Source: Seriola aureovittata
Taxonomy: Eukaryota > Chordata > Actinopteri > Carangiformes > Carangidae
Direction of reading: 5' to 3'
Length of the DNA: 64,000 nucleotides
Assembly (NCBI RefSeq): GCF_021018895.1
Contig: NC_079375.1
Location: 18,325,992-18,389,991 of the forward strand
The position numbers and the translations under genes were made by a program. Each line of letters opens with the position of its first letter. Position 1 is the first letter of the stretch. The notes below the pieces were generated by a model. That model worked only from the letters and a program-made list of their open reading frames with translations. It had not been told where the DNA came from and did no database searches. Below, piece after piece: positions 50,691 to 64,000 of this stretch.

Positions 50691-51374
50691 TCATGTTTTA
50701 TGATTGGAGCACTTGTCTCTCTCACCACAGGATTCTCCAAAATTGCTCTTTGCAAAGTGGAACATAGGGTGCTGTGCCAGGACATTGGACAGGGAAAAGT
50801 ACATCCACACAAGCATGCACACACAAACAGCATGATATCGAGAAACCTCCCTCGTGTTCTCAAATTACAACCAAAGAAAGGGAGAAAATGAAGAAAAAGG
50901 AAGGAAGGAAATTAGAAAGAGCGCCTAAATAGAGCAATTACTTAAATAAAGGGACTAACTATAAAAAGGCAGCGGCTGTGGTGGAGGAGGGCTGTGTGGA
51001 TTTGAGTGAAATAAAGAGAGCGAGAGGGAACACAAACAATGGAAGAGATGGAGAGAGAGAGAGAAACAGAGGTCAGCAGCTGACAAAACAAAAGGATAAA
51101 GTCAGAAAGGAGAGCTGCTATCTCTCTATCCCAGGATGGACCACACAAACACACCCTCCCCACCCCAATCCATAGACTAAACACAACACAGTGAGAAAAG
51201 CTACTGCAGGCAGCGCGGCGCGAGACGTCAGCTTAGGGGTGTTTGTAACATATAGACAAACAGTGTGTTTAAAAATAGAAAGCCGGATCTATCCTATTAT
51301 TGTATGTGAGCGGGGGAAATCCTAGGGTAGCTTATCCCAGAACTCTCTCTCTCTATATCTACCGAACAAAAGCA

Positions 51375-51428
51375 GACACACACACACACACACACACAAA
51401 CACACACAAACACACACAAACACACACA
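51375..51428. repeat. Interrupted (CA)n with regular CAAA steps
   Basis: (CA)n followed by three 10-bp 'cacacacaaa' units, a small minisatellite arising from a CA run. Confidence 0.93.
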
Positions 51429-51859
51429 GGGGTATCCCAGCTGGCCAGCTGGGGCTTCGAGACCATTAGGAAAATTAAAGGTGACAGAAGATGGGCAAGA
51501 GGAGGGAGAGAGGGAGGGAAGAGGAGAGGCCGAGTGCACAGTAGCATCCACAGGAGAGGAGTGTGTGTCGTAAAAAGGTTAACAGCAGCAGCAGTGTTTG
51601 GGCTGATCTTGTCTAATGTAAACAGAATAAAAAACTAATCATACTCAAAGCTACTTTAACCAACATGTGTTGTATAGGACTGTATAAACTGTCAGAAAGC
51701 ACACTGTATCACATACAGCTCTGTTTCTTCCACAAGTACACACACCAACACACACACACACACACACTCCTGAAATAGCAACAATCCCTTTCAGATGAGA
51801 CATATTTCGGCAATGACACACTACACCTTGTAGACTACACAACAGATCAAGCTGCTTAC

Positions 51860-52320
51860 AGTGAATCTCCAGTGACTCTTCTTGTCTCGCTGCGTGAAGC
51901 TGATCAGCCTGAGTCCATGTTCAAATCCAGACGGCAGCCAAAACACAGCTGAACTCCTCCAACCAGCCGCCGGCAGCGAGAGAGCCCGAGGAAAGGGACA
52001 GGAGGACAGGAGGAAGAGAAAACCAGCAGCCCGCAAGTCAGTCTGAGACAGAAAGAGAGAGACTCCCTCTTTCCTCAGAGGGCTACCCACCTCTCCCTCC
52101 TCCTTACTCCTCCCTTGTTCCCTCCCTCTTTTCCCTCCCTGGAGCTTATCTGTCCTGAGGCTAACACTTCTTCCTCGCCCCCCCCCCTCCACCTTCCCCC
52201 AACACACTCCAACTCTAATGTGTGTTTCCAAGACAGTGTTGTCACAGCCGCTGACAACTACAGCTCCGAACAGACTTTCAGCTCCACTCCCGTTTCAGTT
52301 CCCCTTCAGTCTTTCCGAGA
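51860..52320 (-). other. spsb4: Candidate 5' non-coding exon and promoter-proximal region of spsb4
   Basis: On the minus strand a GC-richer segment (51900-52060) leads to a possible donor ACT-GTAAGC, with GT at the complement of 51858-51859. The coding exon at 42729-43463 begins with an acceptor two bases before its ATG, so a leader exon must exist upstream on this strand. This is the most exon-like place I found in the following 10 kb. It contains a minus-strand open frame of about 136 codons with no recognised domain. The transcription start is not visible, and the assignment is an inference from position and splice sites only. Confidence 0.3.
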
Positions 52321-52331
52321 GATCCAGGGCG

Positions 52332-53438
<1,107 letters not shown>

Positions 53439-53492
<54 letters not shown>
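53439..53492. repeat. (CA)27 microsatellite
   Basis: Perfect CA run. It explains the Thr/His stretch of the overlapping 164-codon plus-strand frame, which I do not accept as a gene. Confidence 0.97.
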
Positions 53493-53496
<4 letters not shown>

Positions 53497-53624
53497 GCAT
53501 ATCTTGCCGTTAAATATGAAGCTAAAAAATGTAGATGCTTACACCCAATAAAACGGCAAACTGTCGTTTTTATGCGTCAGTTTTTATATGAACTTAACAG
53601 ATGACATATATTGATATGTTTGAT

Positions 53625-53765
53625 GGCAAGGTAGGTGGATTTGGTTATTTGAAAGAGCCAGGCTAGCTGTTTACAGTCTTTGTGCTAAGTTAAGCTAACA
53701 GTCTACTGGCTGTAGCCCTATATTCATAACAGACATAAGAGGAAACTGAAAATGAGAGGCCACAT
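53625..53765. mobile_element. MITE fragment, same family as 47338
   Basis: 'gagccaggctagctgtttac', 'agtctttgtgctaagttaag' and 'actggctgtagccctatatt' are the right part of the family seen at 47338-47866. Only one end is recognisable. Confidence 0.65.
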
Positions 53766-55380
53766 CTCAAGGGGTTTATCCTCAAATTAAAATTTGAAAT
53801 AAAAGAAATTTGGCTTAGATTTTCTCATTGAGCTCAGTGCAAGAAAGAAAACAGGCGTGTTTCCAAAAATTTTGAACTTTTACTTCAAATTTAAATTTAT
53901 TTGTGCACTGTGCAACTTGCTTAGTTAAGTAAAACACGCAAGTCAGCAAAAACGTTCACATACACACAAAGTGTGTACACGTCCAAGCCGGTCAATTGGC
54001 CTCATTCAGACTAAGAGTTGGAAAAGGGGAAATGTGCAGATCTGTACAAACACACACTGGCAGCTATGGATCACCTGAGGCAGATGTATGTTAGACACAT
54101 AACATGACTCATTATTCTAGACAGCAGCCGCTGCAGGTCAACGGTTTTGAATGTAAGCAGTCACTGTAGGCTTAACATAATACACACAGGTAGGGAGGAG
54201 GGAGGGGTTTGAACTCTGGCAAAGAATCTGAGGCTCCGTTTCCACGAAAGTCATGCTGCTGTGAGGCTAAATTCAGGTTTTATGGTTTGGGAAAATATTT
54301 CACCGACGATTTTCCCTTTGAATGAAGGATTTACTCAAAAAGAGATGCCTTATTTGTCATTTTAGGCAGTTGTGTGCACATGAAATAAGTTTAAATTCTT
54401 GGTTGTTTACACTTGCATAATTGCTGTAATCCAATCACTTTTATTTTGTAATCCTGCTTGCTGCCGAAATCCATCAGTTCTTCCACCAAGGCCAATTAAA
54501 TGTTGTTCCTCCCAAGAAGAAGAAGAGGATTATATGAGTCTGGATTTGTAATATGACCAAAGGAGGTGACCAGGCGACGCTGCACTGATCAGCAAAGGAT
54601 CAGCTTTTAAGACATGTTGAAGTTCCGGGTATACGGCGAGTATCTTCTGCTTCATCTAATTATTTTTCTGCTACTAATTTACAGTTTAATTTGCATGTAG
54701 AACACAAACCCACAAACTCAGCCCCCTAATTCTGATGGATTAGAGGCTTTTCTGGGTTTTAGTTTTGGGAGGCTTTGCTTCAAACCAGTGATCACCGAAA
54801 TAGATTGTGTTGTCCAGCTTCACAGGTTTCCCATACTGTGTGTAAAATCCTGATAAGGTGACATAAGGTGTTAAAGATAGTCCTCAGTGTATTTGATTGT
54901 TTTGATGCTTTGTTTATCTGTGATGTGCTTGATTATAAATCTCAGATTTAATTACTAAATTGCTTTGAGTTTGATAGTCTTGTTGTAGCTTACAGTTTGC
55001 CTTTCTACTTGTGTACACAGAGAAGTGCAGAGGTCAGGGTGTATTCATGTTTATATGTAGAACATATGTTTTTATGCATTTTCTGCACCTGAGTGTCAGT
55101 TTCCATTTATGTCACTATGTGAATTGTCAGTACGCTGCTGCACAAATCCACTAAAACTAATTAATGTACAGTTTTCGGTTTTTCTACAGTCTAATAAAAA
55201 GGGCTTCAGACTCACCTCTATCATCCTGAACAACAACCCAAAGATACAGTTTGACATTAAAGCTTCAAACAGAGGATTGCATCTGCGGTACATCCCCCAT
55301 CTTCTCAGCTGGACTCTGCCATAAATTGCCCCCTGATTTTCTACCTCAAGGCACATTCACACTTAACGGACCCCATGGGG
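53766..55380. other. Gene-free intergenic stretch
   Basis: No exon or named repeat recognised. Frames at 55096-55356 on both strands lack any domain. Confidence 0.5.
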
Positions 55381-55387
55381 TCTGGGG

Positions 55388-55620
55388 ACACGTGTGTGTG
55401 TGAGAGTGTATGTGTGTGAGCGTGAGTTAATCTGCAGGACAATGGGGGCCCTGTCCTCACCCCACACACACAGAATTAGGGCTAGGGGCCTCACAGCTGA
55501 GCAGCTTACTGACAATAGAAACTGGAGGCGTGTGCGTGTGCCTGCGCGTGTGCGTTCGTGTACGTGCGTGTGCTCGTGTGCGTGCGTGCGTGTGCATGAG
55601 TGTGTGTTTGTGCGTGTGTG
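55388..55620. repeat. GT/GC alternating purine-pyrimidine tract
   Basis: Degenerate GTGTGCGTGTGC-type sequence, densest at 55529-55620, with many CpG steps. Alternating Pu-Py of this kind is prone to Z-DNA. Open frames with Val/Cys/Arg or His/Thr repeats on both strands are artefacts. Confidence 0.85.
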
Positions 55621-57640
55621 CACTGCCTCCTGCCAACACACGTGTCAAACACAAAGCCATCCAACAGTCCACATGGCCCAGGGGAGAAGGATCGACAGAG
55701 AGGGATGGATAGATGGATGGACAGCAGGGAACAGAAGTGCAGAAGAAAGGAAAAGGGAGGAACAGGGGTCTTGAACGCGCAGCCTCAGGGTGAAGGGTGA
55801 GGACCGTTAGAGGGAGAGAAAGAGGAGAAGAGGGGGGAAAAAAGGAAACAGTAGATGGTAGAATTACCGTGTACAGATGGCGGAGAGAAAGAGCATCAGG
55901 AGCGGTCTGGTGGAGGTAACAGTGAAAGAGGTATGGTTGAGGACACACTGGCTTGTTTTGTGTTCAAACAATCAGCTGTTCTTTTTACATGTGGACCAAA
56001 ATACGCTCAAACATTTATATTCCTGTACCTGTGAGGACTTTTCCATTGATTGCAGCCGTTCCATAATTATCCATACTGACGTAGAACTGGATTTCACTTC
56101 AAATTTATAGAAACAGTTATTTTTGGGAAACACACTTAGGAGAACAGTTCCATTTGTGGTTTTATGGAGGCGTTTGTCCCAGACTGTTTATTGCAGCCTG
56201 ATTCTTGTTGTCATCGACATCAGAGACTCGAAGTCATTGCAGCCGACCAAGAAATAGTGAAGCACATAAACCTCCCTTAAAACCACAGTATGTCATTTTA
56301 CAGGTTTTGCACAGTAGAGATATGGAATAATGTGTTAACTGATGAGCTTCCTGACTTCATGTTTAGTGCACAGACATGAGAGTGCCTCATCCAGCAGATT
56401 TCACAAAACATCAAATTGCTCCTAAGCCTAAATCTTAATTACAAACTAACATCAATCATGAAGTAATCTTCTGCGTAATTCTCAGCAACTCAAACGGCCA
56501 TTGATTTGGTGTTTTGCACTCAGAGTAAATAGATTCCAGTGTAACAAAACGAATAAAATAAAATAAATAAAAATAGCTCTTTTCATATTTGAATTCAAGC
56601 ACTTCTATCTGGTCTCAAAGACAATGCTGATGTTCCCGCTCGTTTTTCTTCAGTCACTTTCCTTGCCTTCCTCCTACTGATTGAACCAGTTTCCTACTCT
56701 CTTGAATCTGCTGCTGATTTACTGTAGGTGCAGCAACTTTATTTCCTCAGTGGCTGAAAATGTTCACACAAACTTCCAAGATCATTTCAAAATGGAAATC
56801 TTCAGACTTAATAATAAATAAATAAAGTGGCATGTGAACCCTATTGTCACCCATTTCCTCATTTCAATCAATCTTACTGTTGAACTAACCTGATGATCAA
56901 ACCCAGATCTAAGGAGACATGAGTGGCAAAATGTCCTCTTCGTTCTCTGCCTGTGGGGATGCTCATAAGACGACGAGAGCACCAACACAAAAGAACGGTT
57001 CGCTGAAACACCTCTTTCCCTCTCACACACACTGATACAGATGCTGGCCGTCCGAGTACAGCATTCAGCCTGGCTGCACAAATCAATGATGGTAAATGGA
57101 GGCAGCGGGAGGGACAGACAGAGATCTGTACCTTCCACCCCCCCCCCCCTCTCTCTGTCTCTCCCTCTCTCCATTAAAGCACAACCTTTCCATGTCTCGT
57201 TTCATTATAGGAAAGCTTAGTGAGTCACTGTCTCACTTTGTACAGAACACATGCGCTATTCAATGACACTGTCACTGCGTATCATGTCCCTCTCTCATAT
57301 ACAGCTCTCTGTTTCTTCATTAACGTGACGTTCACTCTTATTCAGTTCTTGTTGCTTGTTTCACACGGTTTTGCCACATTTCCACCATTATTTTATTTTA
57401 TTTTTTATTTATTTTTTAAATCACTTTTGTAGGATTGTTTTGTATTTCAATGCCTGAAGAATCGATTGTGTCAGCAACTCAAAAATACTTCACATGACAA
57501 TAAGAGGCTCACATGACAATCATGTCAGCATTTCCTGCTTACGCTGGGTCAGGATTTTCACATGTATTTACGTCAGTCTAGTGAGAATTTTCAACAATAT
57601 CTTCCTTCAGGGCTTCAACACTGGCCTTCAGCTGAATTTA
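55621..57640. other. Gene-free intergenic stretch
   Basis: Short C12-type run at 57139-57149 and purine-rich sequence at 55800-55850. No exon recognised. Confidence 0.5.
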
Positions 57641-57965
57641 TGTCTCTCCCTCACTTATAGATGCCTGATGGCCTCTTCTTCACCGTCCTCCTGTGTCTCC
57701 TCTCTGCCGCCCTCCTCCTCTCCCTTCCTCCCTCCAGCCCTTCATCCTCTCTCCTCCCTTTCCTTTTCCCTCTTCTTTCCCCAATGTTCCCTCTATCTCT
57801 GCTCTTTCATCCGTCAATCCAGCACCTCCCTTGCCACTCCCCTCCTCCTACCATTTTTCTTTCCACAGCTAATCCTCCTCTTTTTTCCCCCCTCTTTTTT
57901 TTTTTTTACTCTCCCTTTTTCCTCCTTTATGTGTCCTCCCTCCACCCTTTTCTCCAGCATCTGCT
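57641..57965. repeat. Long polypyrimidine tract
   Basis: About 325 bp with very strong C/T bias on the plus strand, including a T-run at 57895-57907. It generates frames of 184 and 107 codons rich in Ser, Pro, Leu and Phe, which are not genes. Confidence 0.75.
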
Positions 57966-59077
57966 GGCCTGCGTCTGTCACTGATGACCCCTTGTTGCCA
58001 CGTGCCAAATCCTCCTCTCAGGGTCCCACAGAGACCCTAAATCATTAACACACACACATACATACACACACATGGACTCGCACTGACTCGCACACACAGA
58101 TCAGCTTGTGATAGGTGGCTGTCTCCCTCCCACAGAGAGTGAGAAAAGCACACAAATTCAACCTCTGATTGCAGACTCTCATTACATCGCTGTATCATTT
58201 GTCAATTAAATGTCTTATAAAGGCCAAATCCTTCAAATAAATGGGCCTGGACAACATGTGCAGAGAATCTCAGCAGATATAATATTGTCACTCTAACGTG
58301 GCCGATTACATTACAGCTACAGACACACCAGCGCCGACACTGGCGTCTGGGTTTGGGGTTAGCGCTGTGCTAAAACACACTAGTTTAAAGACTCAACACC
58401 TAATGAAAAGGTTTGTGTTGTTTAGCAAATTAATGGATCACATTACATCAGTAAATTTAGTTTGTGCTCAGGCTGCAACAATAAGAACCTTACTTCCATC
58501 TTGCAATATACAGCAGCTCACCACAGGGATGGAAAAAACATGTGTCCACAACATCAAATCGCTTCTCGCACACTGCCGTCCCTCCAACACATGCTGTTTT
58601 ACAGACTTTTCACTTGTTTTTTTTGAATGGCTCACAGCTTTCAAGACTACTTTTTATAGTCAACATAATACACAAGTATGAACATGTCATACTGTGTGAA
58701 ATCGGCTCATTTTTCACCTCCTGTCAAGGTCTGACCACTGTGAAGGTGCTACAGGAAATAGTATCCTACAAATCATACTGACACACGTCCAGCATCGCCT
58801 CCTCACACTGGTCAAGGGCCGACACATCTGCTAGTCTCGGTGTCGTCTGCGCCTCCTGCAGGTAGGCGTGAGATGTGTTTAACTGCACATGGTTAGCGCG
58901 ATTGTGCAAAATATTTGCACTAGTCATTTTTGTACTGAATCAACCATTGTTTCCAAATCATGAGTCACGGCTCCAAAACAAGAAACCAGGTCATAGTCAT
59001 GCAGACAGACGATCAGATAGAAAAATACAGACAGAGACAGAGGTAATTGGTGGAGACATAGATAAATTATCTCTATC

Positions 59078-59108
<31 letters not shown>

Positions 59109-60945
59109 AAAGGAACAAGCTGCTGGACAGCACACAGAAGACGAGCAGGCTTGAGGGTATATCCTTCATTACCTCACATAAAATCGCAGAACTGATTTAC
59201 TTTTATCTCGTGTCAAATATTGTTACATATCGTCATGGAAGATATGGACCAACACTGAAAAGACAGGAAATCCCTTCAGTAATGCGAGTTAAATCATCGC
59301 TGTTCCACTAAGATCATTATACATCCATTCATTTATTCATCTGAACTATTGCCACAATGGCTGATGGGTTCAGAAAGTGCCCAGCTGTCATATTTTGAAA
59401 TTTTTTAATTATGTTTAGGGCTGAAATCCTCCCGACATCCGGCTCACGGTGCACTTTACCCAGAATTCACTCTACATGGACATGTGTTTATCAAGCATGG
59501 GGCTGTGCAGGCCAGGGTGAAAGGTGAAAGGCCACTTAAATACATACACTAAAGGGTTGACAGTCACCAATAAATCAGACTCCCAGACAGAGAGTTATCA
59601 GGGCTGCACTCAGCAAATTCACACACACACACACACACCCAACATGTTTAGTTTCCTAACTGCCTTTTCCTTCATCTTTGTGTCGTGTGATCAGAACCTG
59701 CTCAGCGGTAGGTCCAAAGATCTGCAGCATTTAAAGATCCTATCAACCCGAGTTTCATATTTTCCATTTACGCATGTCACGCTGAGCAAAGAGATCCCTT
59801 TAGAAAATGTGATGTTGGCCTTGTCACGTAGGGTGACATGCGCTCTGTTATGTTGTCATACTGTGTGACAGCGGCGCTGCCATGTCACAGAAAGGGCTCG
59901 TTCTTGTCCCAACTTTGACGTGTGTGTTGTTTTCATGCCCCCACCCCACCCCTGCCTCCATTCTGAATATTTTTGTGTTTATGTGCAACTTACAAACAGA
60001 GCCATGACAAAGTCTTAACAAAACATCATTTGTACCTACAATTCAAGGCTGGACACCTGCAGCATCTCTCATCCTGTAAAAACTGGACTGAACAGCTCAA
60101 GACGAAAAACCCAAAACTATTGTTCATGGCCATGTCGTATTCAAATAAACAAAAAAGATTTGATTGTCAAGTTACGAACAGAACTTGCACAGCTGGCATC
60201 TCATTGAGTTTATATGAGGTTTAAAGTTTACAGTGATTTTTCTTCACAGCAGAGAAAATACAAACCTACCAATGACTGATTTCTTATTAAACAAACAAAC
60301 AACTTCTTATAAACAGTTTGTAAAGTTTACATTTACATTCAGTGTTTCTCACCAAAACACACTGAGTATCTCTGCAACGACAAACATCTTAAATTAATTT
60401 CCCTTCTCAGGAAAAAACATCTGCAAAGCTGATTTAAAAAAAAAAAAAACTTTCACCTGCATTGCTTACATTCATGTTTACTAGCTAGCAGTATTTTTCT
60501 TCCCTGCTGAGGTTCTACGTTTCTTACTGCCACCAACCATCAGTCCGTGGAAACAGCATAAAACTGGCCATGTTCACACACAATAAACAAACAAAACAGG
60601 GATCCACTTAAACTCCACAGGGTACCTTTAAGGTTTCGACAACTGATGCTTTATATGAAGCGGATTGTATATATTCATTTTTGAACAAAACTTACAATTA
60701 ATTACAATTACAATTTGTATTGTACCTTTGTAATCAAAACATTCATGTATTAAAAAATAAATAAATAAAAAAAGACCCATGTATAGGTGTTGCTGTAAAT
60801 GTAAATGCAAAAAGTACAGACAGAGGCAAAAGCAGTTTGTCAAAATGAAAGACGTGACAAAAAGTTATCCAGGGAAATTTCCAACTGCTAGTTTCAGTCA
60901 GAAATGAGATGAGTTATTTGGAAAAGAACAAGGGCTTAATAAATG

Positions 60946-60946
<1 letters not shown>
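57966..60946. other. Gene-free intergenic stretch
   Basis: Short CA runs at 59081-59099 and 59620-59638. The 127-codon frame at 58298-58681 has no domain, splice or conservation evidence. No RNA gene recognised. Confidence 0.5.

Positions 60947-60983
<37 letters not shown>
60947..60983. repeat. (AC)n microsatellite
   Basis: About 18 AC units. Confidence 0.96.
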
Positions 60984-60989
<6 letters not shown>

Positions 60990-61832
60990 AGACCGGAGTG
61001 ACAGCAGACACACAGACAGACCTTGTATGACAGCAGGACTCAGCAGCAGGTGGAGTGACGCACAGGAGATGACGGAGTCAAGGGTTCAGACTAGAGCCGA
61101 GTGTTATGCAGCAGCATTCTGGTCAACACAGCAGCACAGCCAGCAGTTTCTCAGCCGACAGCAACTCAGCAGCTTATAGCAGCTCCATTTCCTCCACAGA
61201 CTGGTAGGGAGCACCAGGCTGCTACAGTAATCTACTTTAATTTGGGATTAGCAGCTCTCTGCAGGTGTCACTCTGTCTGTCCATCGCTGCCTTGACCTCT
61301 CCTTCACTATGTAACTCATTCACGGTTTCCTGCTCTTTCGTATTTTTTTCATATATTAAAAAGTAGCAAATTGGAGGAGCTGCAGATTCTGATGAGAATT
61401 CAAAGTTTTCTTTTAATCCTTAATTTTACACATGGGAGTCTCGTTTAAGATGAGTCTTGGCCACAAGTGAGTCATTAAGGAAGTTGTATTCTTTCGCTGT
61501 TCACAAAACTATAGGGTTCTCTTACGGCCTATATAACAGTTCTAATCATTTTGGTTTCGTTTCCAGGAAATCAAGTGTTCTCAGCATCGGTGGCTATGGA
61601 GACGAAGCTATTCAGAGGCACAGAATAGAGTTGTCGCAAAATCAAAAACACTTTATTGTTTTAAGTGGCGACAAAAAAAACTGCACCATAGTTGCTGAAT
61701 TCAACTAAGATTCACCCATAATCCCAGAGTAAACTTAGTTAAACTGCTGAATTTACTGTCAGGTGTCTTTAAAGTGCAAACCTTTCCCTCGCTCTGGGCT
61801 GTTGGGTATGATAACATTTCAGTCATGCAGGG
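60984..61832. other. Gene-free intergenic stretch
   Basis: The 83-codon frame at 61457-61708 resembles no family I know and has no Kozak or splice support that I can see. Confidence 0.5.
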
Positions 61833-61840
61833 TATAAAAG
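61833..61840 (+). promoter_or_regulatory. Candidate TATA box
   Basis: TATAAAAG followed by a G-rich stretch (ggggggtgggg), an arrangement like strong TATA core promoters. A transcript would start near 61862. Downstream there is only a short open frame (ATG 61903, about 24 codons) and then A21 at 62029-62049. No gene is recognised behind it. Confidence 0.25.
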
Positions 61841-62028
61841 GGGGGGTGGGGTGACAATGTTGGGTCATCTATTGTTAGAGACAGCTCAGTAGAGCAGCAG
61901 ACATGTACAGCAGACAGTCTAGATTACATTCCCAAATAAGTGGTTTTGATAAGCAGGTTAAACTGGGGACTATTGTCTAAAACCTTGTGCCACTGCTGAT
62001 GGTTGTAATACCTCATGCACTTTACTGT

Positions 62029-62049
62029 AAAAAAAAAAAAAAAAAAAAA
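62029..62049. repeat. A21 homopolymer
   Basis: Follows 'cactttactgt' and continues into 'gaaagaaaaag'. It could be an insertion tail or slippage. Confidence 0.9.
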
Positions 62050-62349
62050 GAAAGAAAAAGAGCTGTTTCTACATGTATACACTTGAATCACACTGTGACT
62101 CTAAATGGGGCTTTTTGCATTTTTTTTTTGTTGAAATGTTCCACAACCAAAACTGGCATAACTTAATAACATCCACATCTGGGCAAACAAAACTAACAAC
62201 TCAAAGTCGTTAATGTGCAGATATGAGATCTGTCCATTAAACATGCTTTACACATCTTCTTCTAAGTGAGAATTTTCCACAATGTCACACTTCTACCTTA
62301 GTGTGCTCAGTCTTACTCAGACTTCACTTCACTGGAGCGCTAAAACATG

Positions 62350-62570
62350 ATTAATTCTGCAAAGTTTTAGTAGTTGAGTCATATCTTTTTTGGTCATTTT
62401 TCAAAGAGAAAATTCCAAATATTTGCCAGTTCAAACCTCTCAAATGTGAGGATTTGCTGCTTCTCTTTGTTTTATATCATTATAACTTTAATATCATCAT
62501 TGTTGGCTGTGAGAACTTGTTACGCTTTTTACAATTTTCTTACATTTTAATCATTAGAGGGATCCGATAG
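62350..62570. mobile_element. hAT-like MITE fragment, copy 4
   Basis: 'ctcaaatgtgaggatttgct' (62440 onward), 'gcttctctttgttttatatc' and a degraded 'acaattttcttacattttaa' end match the family of copies 1-3, in the orientation of copy 3. Confidence 0.7.
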
Positions 62571-64000
62571 CATTTTATGAAATCTGAATCCTTTCAATCC
62601 CCACTAATTGTTGTTTAGAGAGTAGAATTTATTTTAGGGAAATGAAGACATCTGTAAAAATTCACTTTTATTTCACTCAGGGCAGTAACAACACAAATTT
62701 CAACTGTGTAAGAAAAGACATAACTCGATATTTAAGAATCTAGCTTCTTCTAATCACCTTAATAACACAACTGGTAACTTTAATTGTAATTTAGGGGCCA
62801 AATACCAGACAACCATGACACTGGCACTAATATAAACTATGGTATTTAACTATCAAACTTAAACCATGGAGGTTTTACTGTGCTGAAGCATTGTAGGGCT
62901 TTCACCACATATTTTATCAGCGCTATGTGACATTCATTAACCCTTTTTACCAACTTGGAACTGGATCCAACACGGAAACCGACTGTCAGAACCCCATCGC
63001 TGGTTGAAGTTCTACTCGAGTGTGTGTAAATGTGAAAATACTGTACATGTCACAGTTCTTTACACAGCTCATTGGAATCTGAATCAGGTTACTGTGAACA
63101 TGTAACCGACTCTCTTGCAAAATAAAAAAATGTTGACACTAGCAGTGACGTTAAGAACATCAGACAAACAATCGAACAATACAAGTTTCACTACGCAAAG
63201 TGATGCATTTCAGTTCTGTGCTGGAAAGTCAAATGAAGCCAGACCATGCTGTAATGAGAGGAGAACCGTTACAAAGAGGAGAACTGAGTAAAGCTCAACG
63301 CAGAGCCCCATAGAGTTACACTGCTTTCCTGAGGGGAAAGGTCAAACTGATGAATATCCCCTTCTGAAAACAAAAAGGCCTCGGCTCATTATACGTCAAC
63401 CCCACTGAAAACACCCTAGATGATCTAATGTTGCCATGACAACTACAGAAGTACCAAGGCAGCACTCACACACACAGTGAGGGACAGACAGGCGTGCAGG
63501 CGACAGATTTAAGTAGGATGTAGGCCTACACTGAGGATGTCTCCACTGTCACCATGAGAATAGGGGAGGAGAATATGGAGAGCCAAATATAGGATCAGAA
63601 TAATGAGCTTCTTATCAGTTGCTCTATCGTTTTCCATATTTCCTCTGCTTTCCTCATCGCTCCATCTCCCTGTCATTTTCCCTCTCCTCCTTCCTCCATG
63701 ACAAGGCCAAATATTTCCCCAGGGGCCCTCTCCTGTATAAAAGCCATAAATTACACCAGGAATGTTCGATTATGTGACAGTGGCGAGCTTTTCCAAAAAA
63801 ATAAATAAATATTTAAAAAAAAGAAATAAGGTACTGGAAGAATCCTGGAGAATCTCCTCACCTCAAAGACGAATATTTTTGGTGTTAACAATTGCAGGAG
63901 CTTGTAGCAGCTTGTCTGGAGTCAGCCTCTTTAGTTTAAGTTTTAAGTTGATAAGAAGGTGTGTTAAACACACCCTCAATCATACATCATACAAAAACCT
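62571..64000. other. Gene-free intergenic stretch at the window end
   Basis: AT-rich with no recognised exon. A second TATAAAAG lies at 63736-63743 without other promoter support. Confidence 0.45.

Noticed and set aside
51821..52231. 136-codon minus-strand frame as a protein gene
   Set aside because: Low-complexity Gly/Arg start and no domain. It is better explained as an open stretch in a possible spsb4 leader exon.
57494..58048. 184-codon plus-strand frame
   Set aside because: It runs through a polypyrimidine tract that rarely encodes stop codons; Ser/Pro/Leu/Phe low complexity.
58298..58681. 127-codon plus-strand frame
   Set aside because: No recognisable domain or splice context, and codon content looks random.
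61457..61708. 83-codon plus-strand frame near a TATA-like site
   Set aside because: It precedes rather than follows the TATA box and resembles no known protein.
53493..64000. Exons of slc25a36, expected upstream of spsb4 by vertebrate synteny
   Set aside because: I looked for its conserved carrier motifs and C-terminal exon on the minus strand and saw none; the gene may lie beyond the window.

Overview
This window looks like nuclear DNA from a ray-finned, probably percomorph, fish. The evidence is a vertebrate-type split gene, very dense dinucleotide microsatellites ((CA)n, (GA)n), long G and C homopolymers, and several short non-autonomous elements of kinds that are common in percomorph genomes. 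Protein-coding content is very low. Almost all open reading frames of 60-200 codons are products of simple repeats or chance.

The main gene is an spsb4 orthologue on the minus strand. Its principal coding exon (42729-43463) holds the ATG and the whole SPRY domain. Its last coding exon (8062-8189) holds the SOCS box. I found that exon by reading the minus strand: acceptor, phase and protein sequence all join cleanly to the first exon across an intron of about 34.5 kb. The joined product is 286 residues. A splice acceptor lies two bases before the ATG, so the 5' leader starts in an upstream non-coding exon. A candidate for that exon is near 51.86-52.3 kb, next to a (GA)n tract.

A second, unrelated gene sits inside the large spsb4 intron on the opposite strand: a GIMAP/AIG1-type GTPase-like exon (22625-23796) with a long charged tail. 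It has no in-frame ATG upstream of the P-loop, so its first exon is elsewhere and was not found.

Layout: 1-2745 is an AT-rich satellite of 36-bp units with a higher-order period near 856 bp. 2746-7776 is intergenic DNA with one MITE and several microsatellites. 7777-52.3 kb is the spsb4 transcription unit, almost entirely intron, carrying the nested GTPase-like gene, several MITE-like and LINE-like relics, one perfect 23-bp hairpin, and quiet TAAT-rich blocks that may be conserved non-coding elements. 52.3-64 kb is upstream intergenic DNA with CA arrays, a polypyrimidine tract, another MITE fragment and an isolated TATA-like promoter candidate.

I see no prokaryotic operon, CRISPR array, phage or integrated virus, and no tRNA or rRNA that I can support. 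The points most worth a second look are the satellite's nested organisation and CpG-decay pattern, the GTPase-like gene nested in the intron, the perfect hairpin, the G27/C20/C42 runs packed within 1 kb, and a DR1 plus X-box-like motif cluster.
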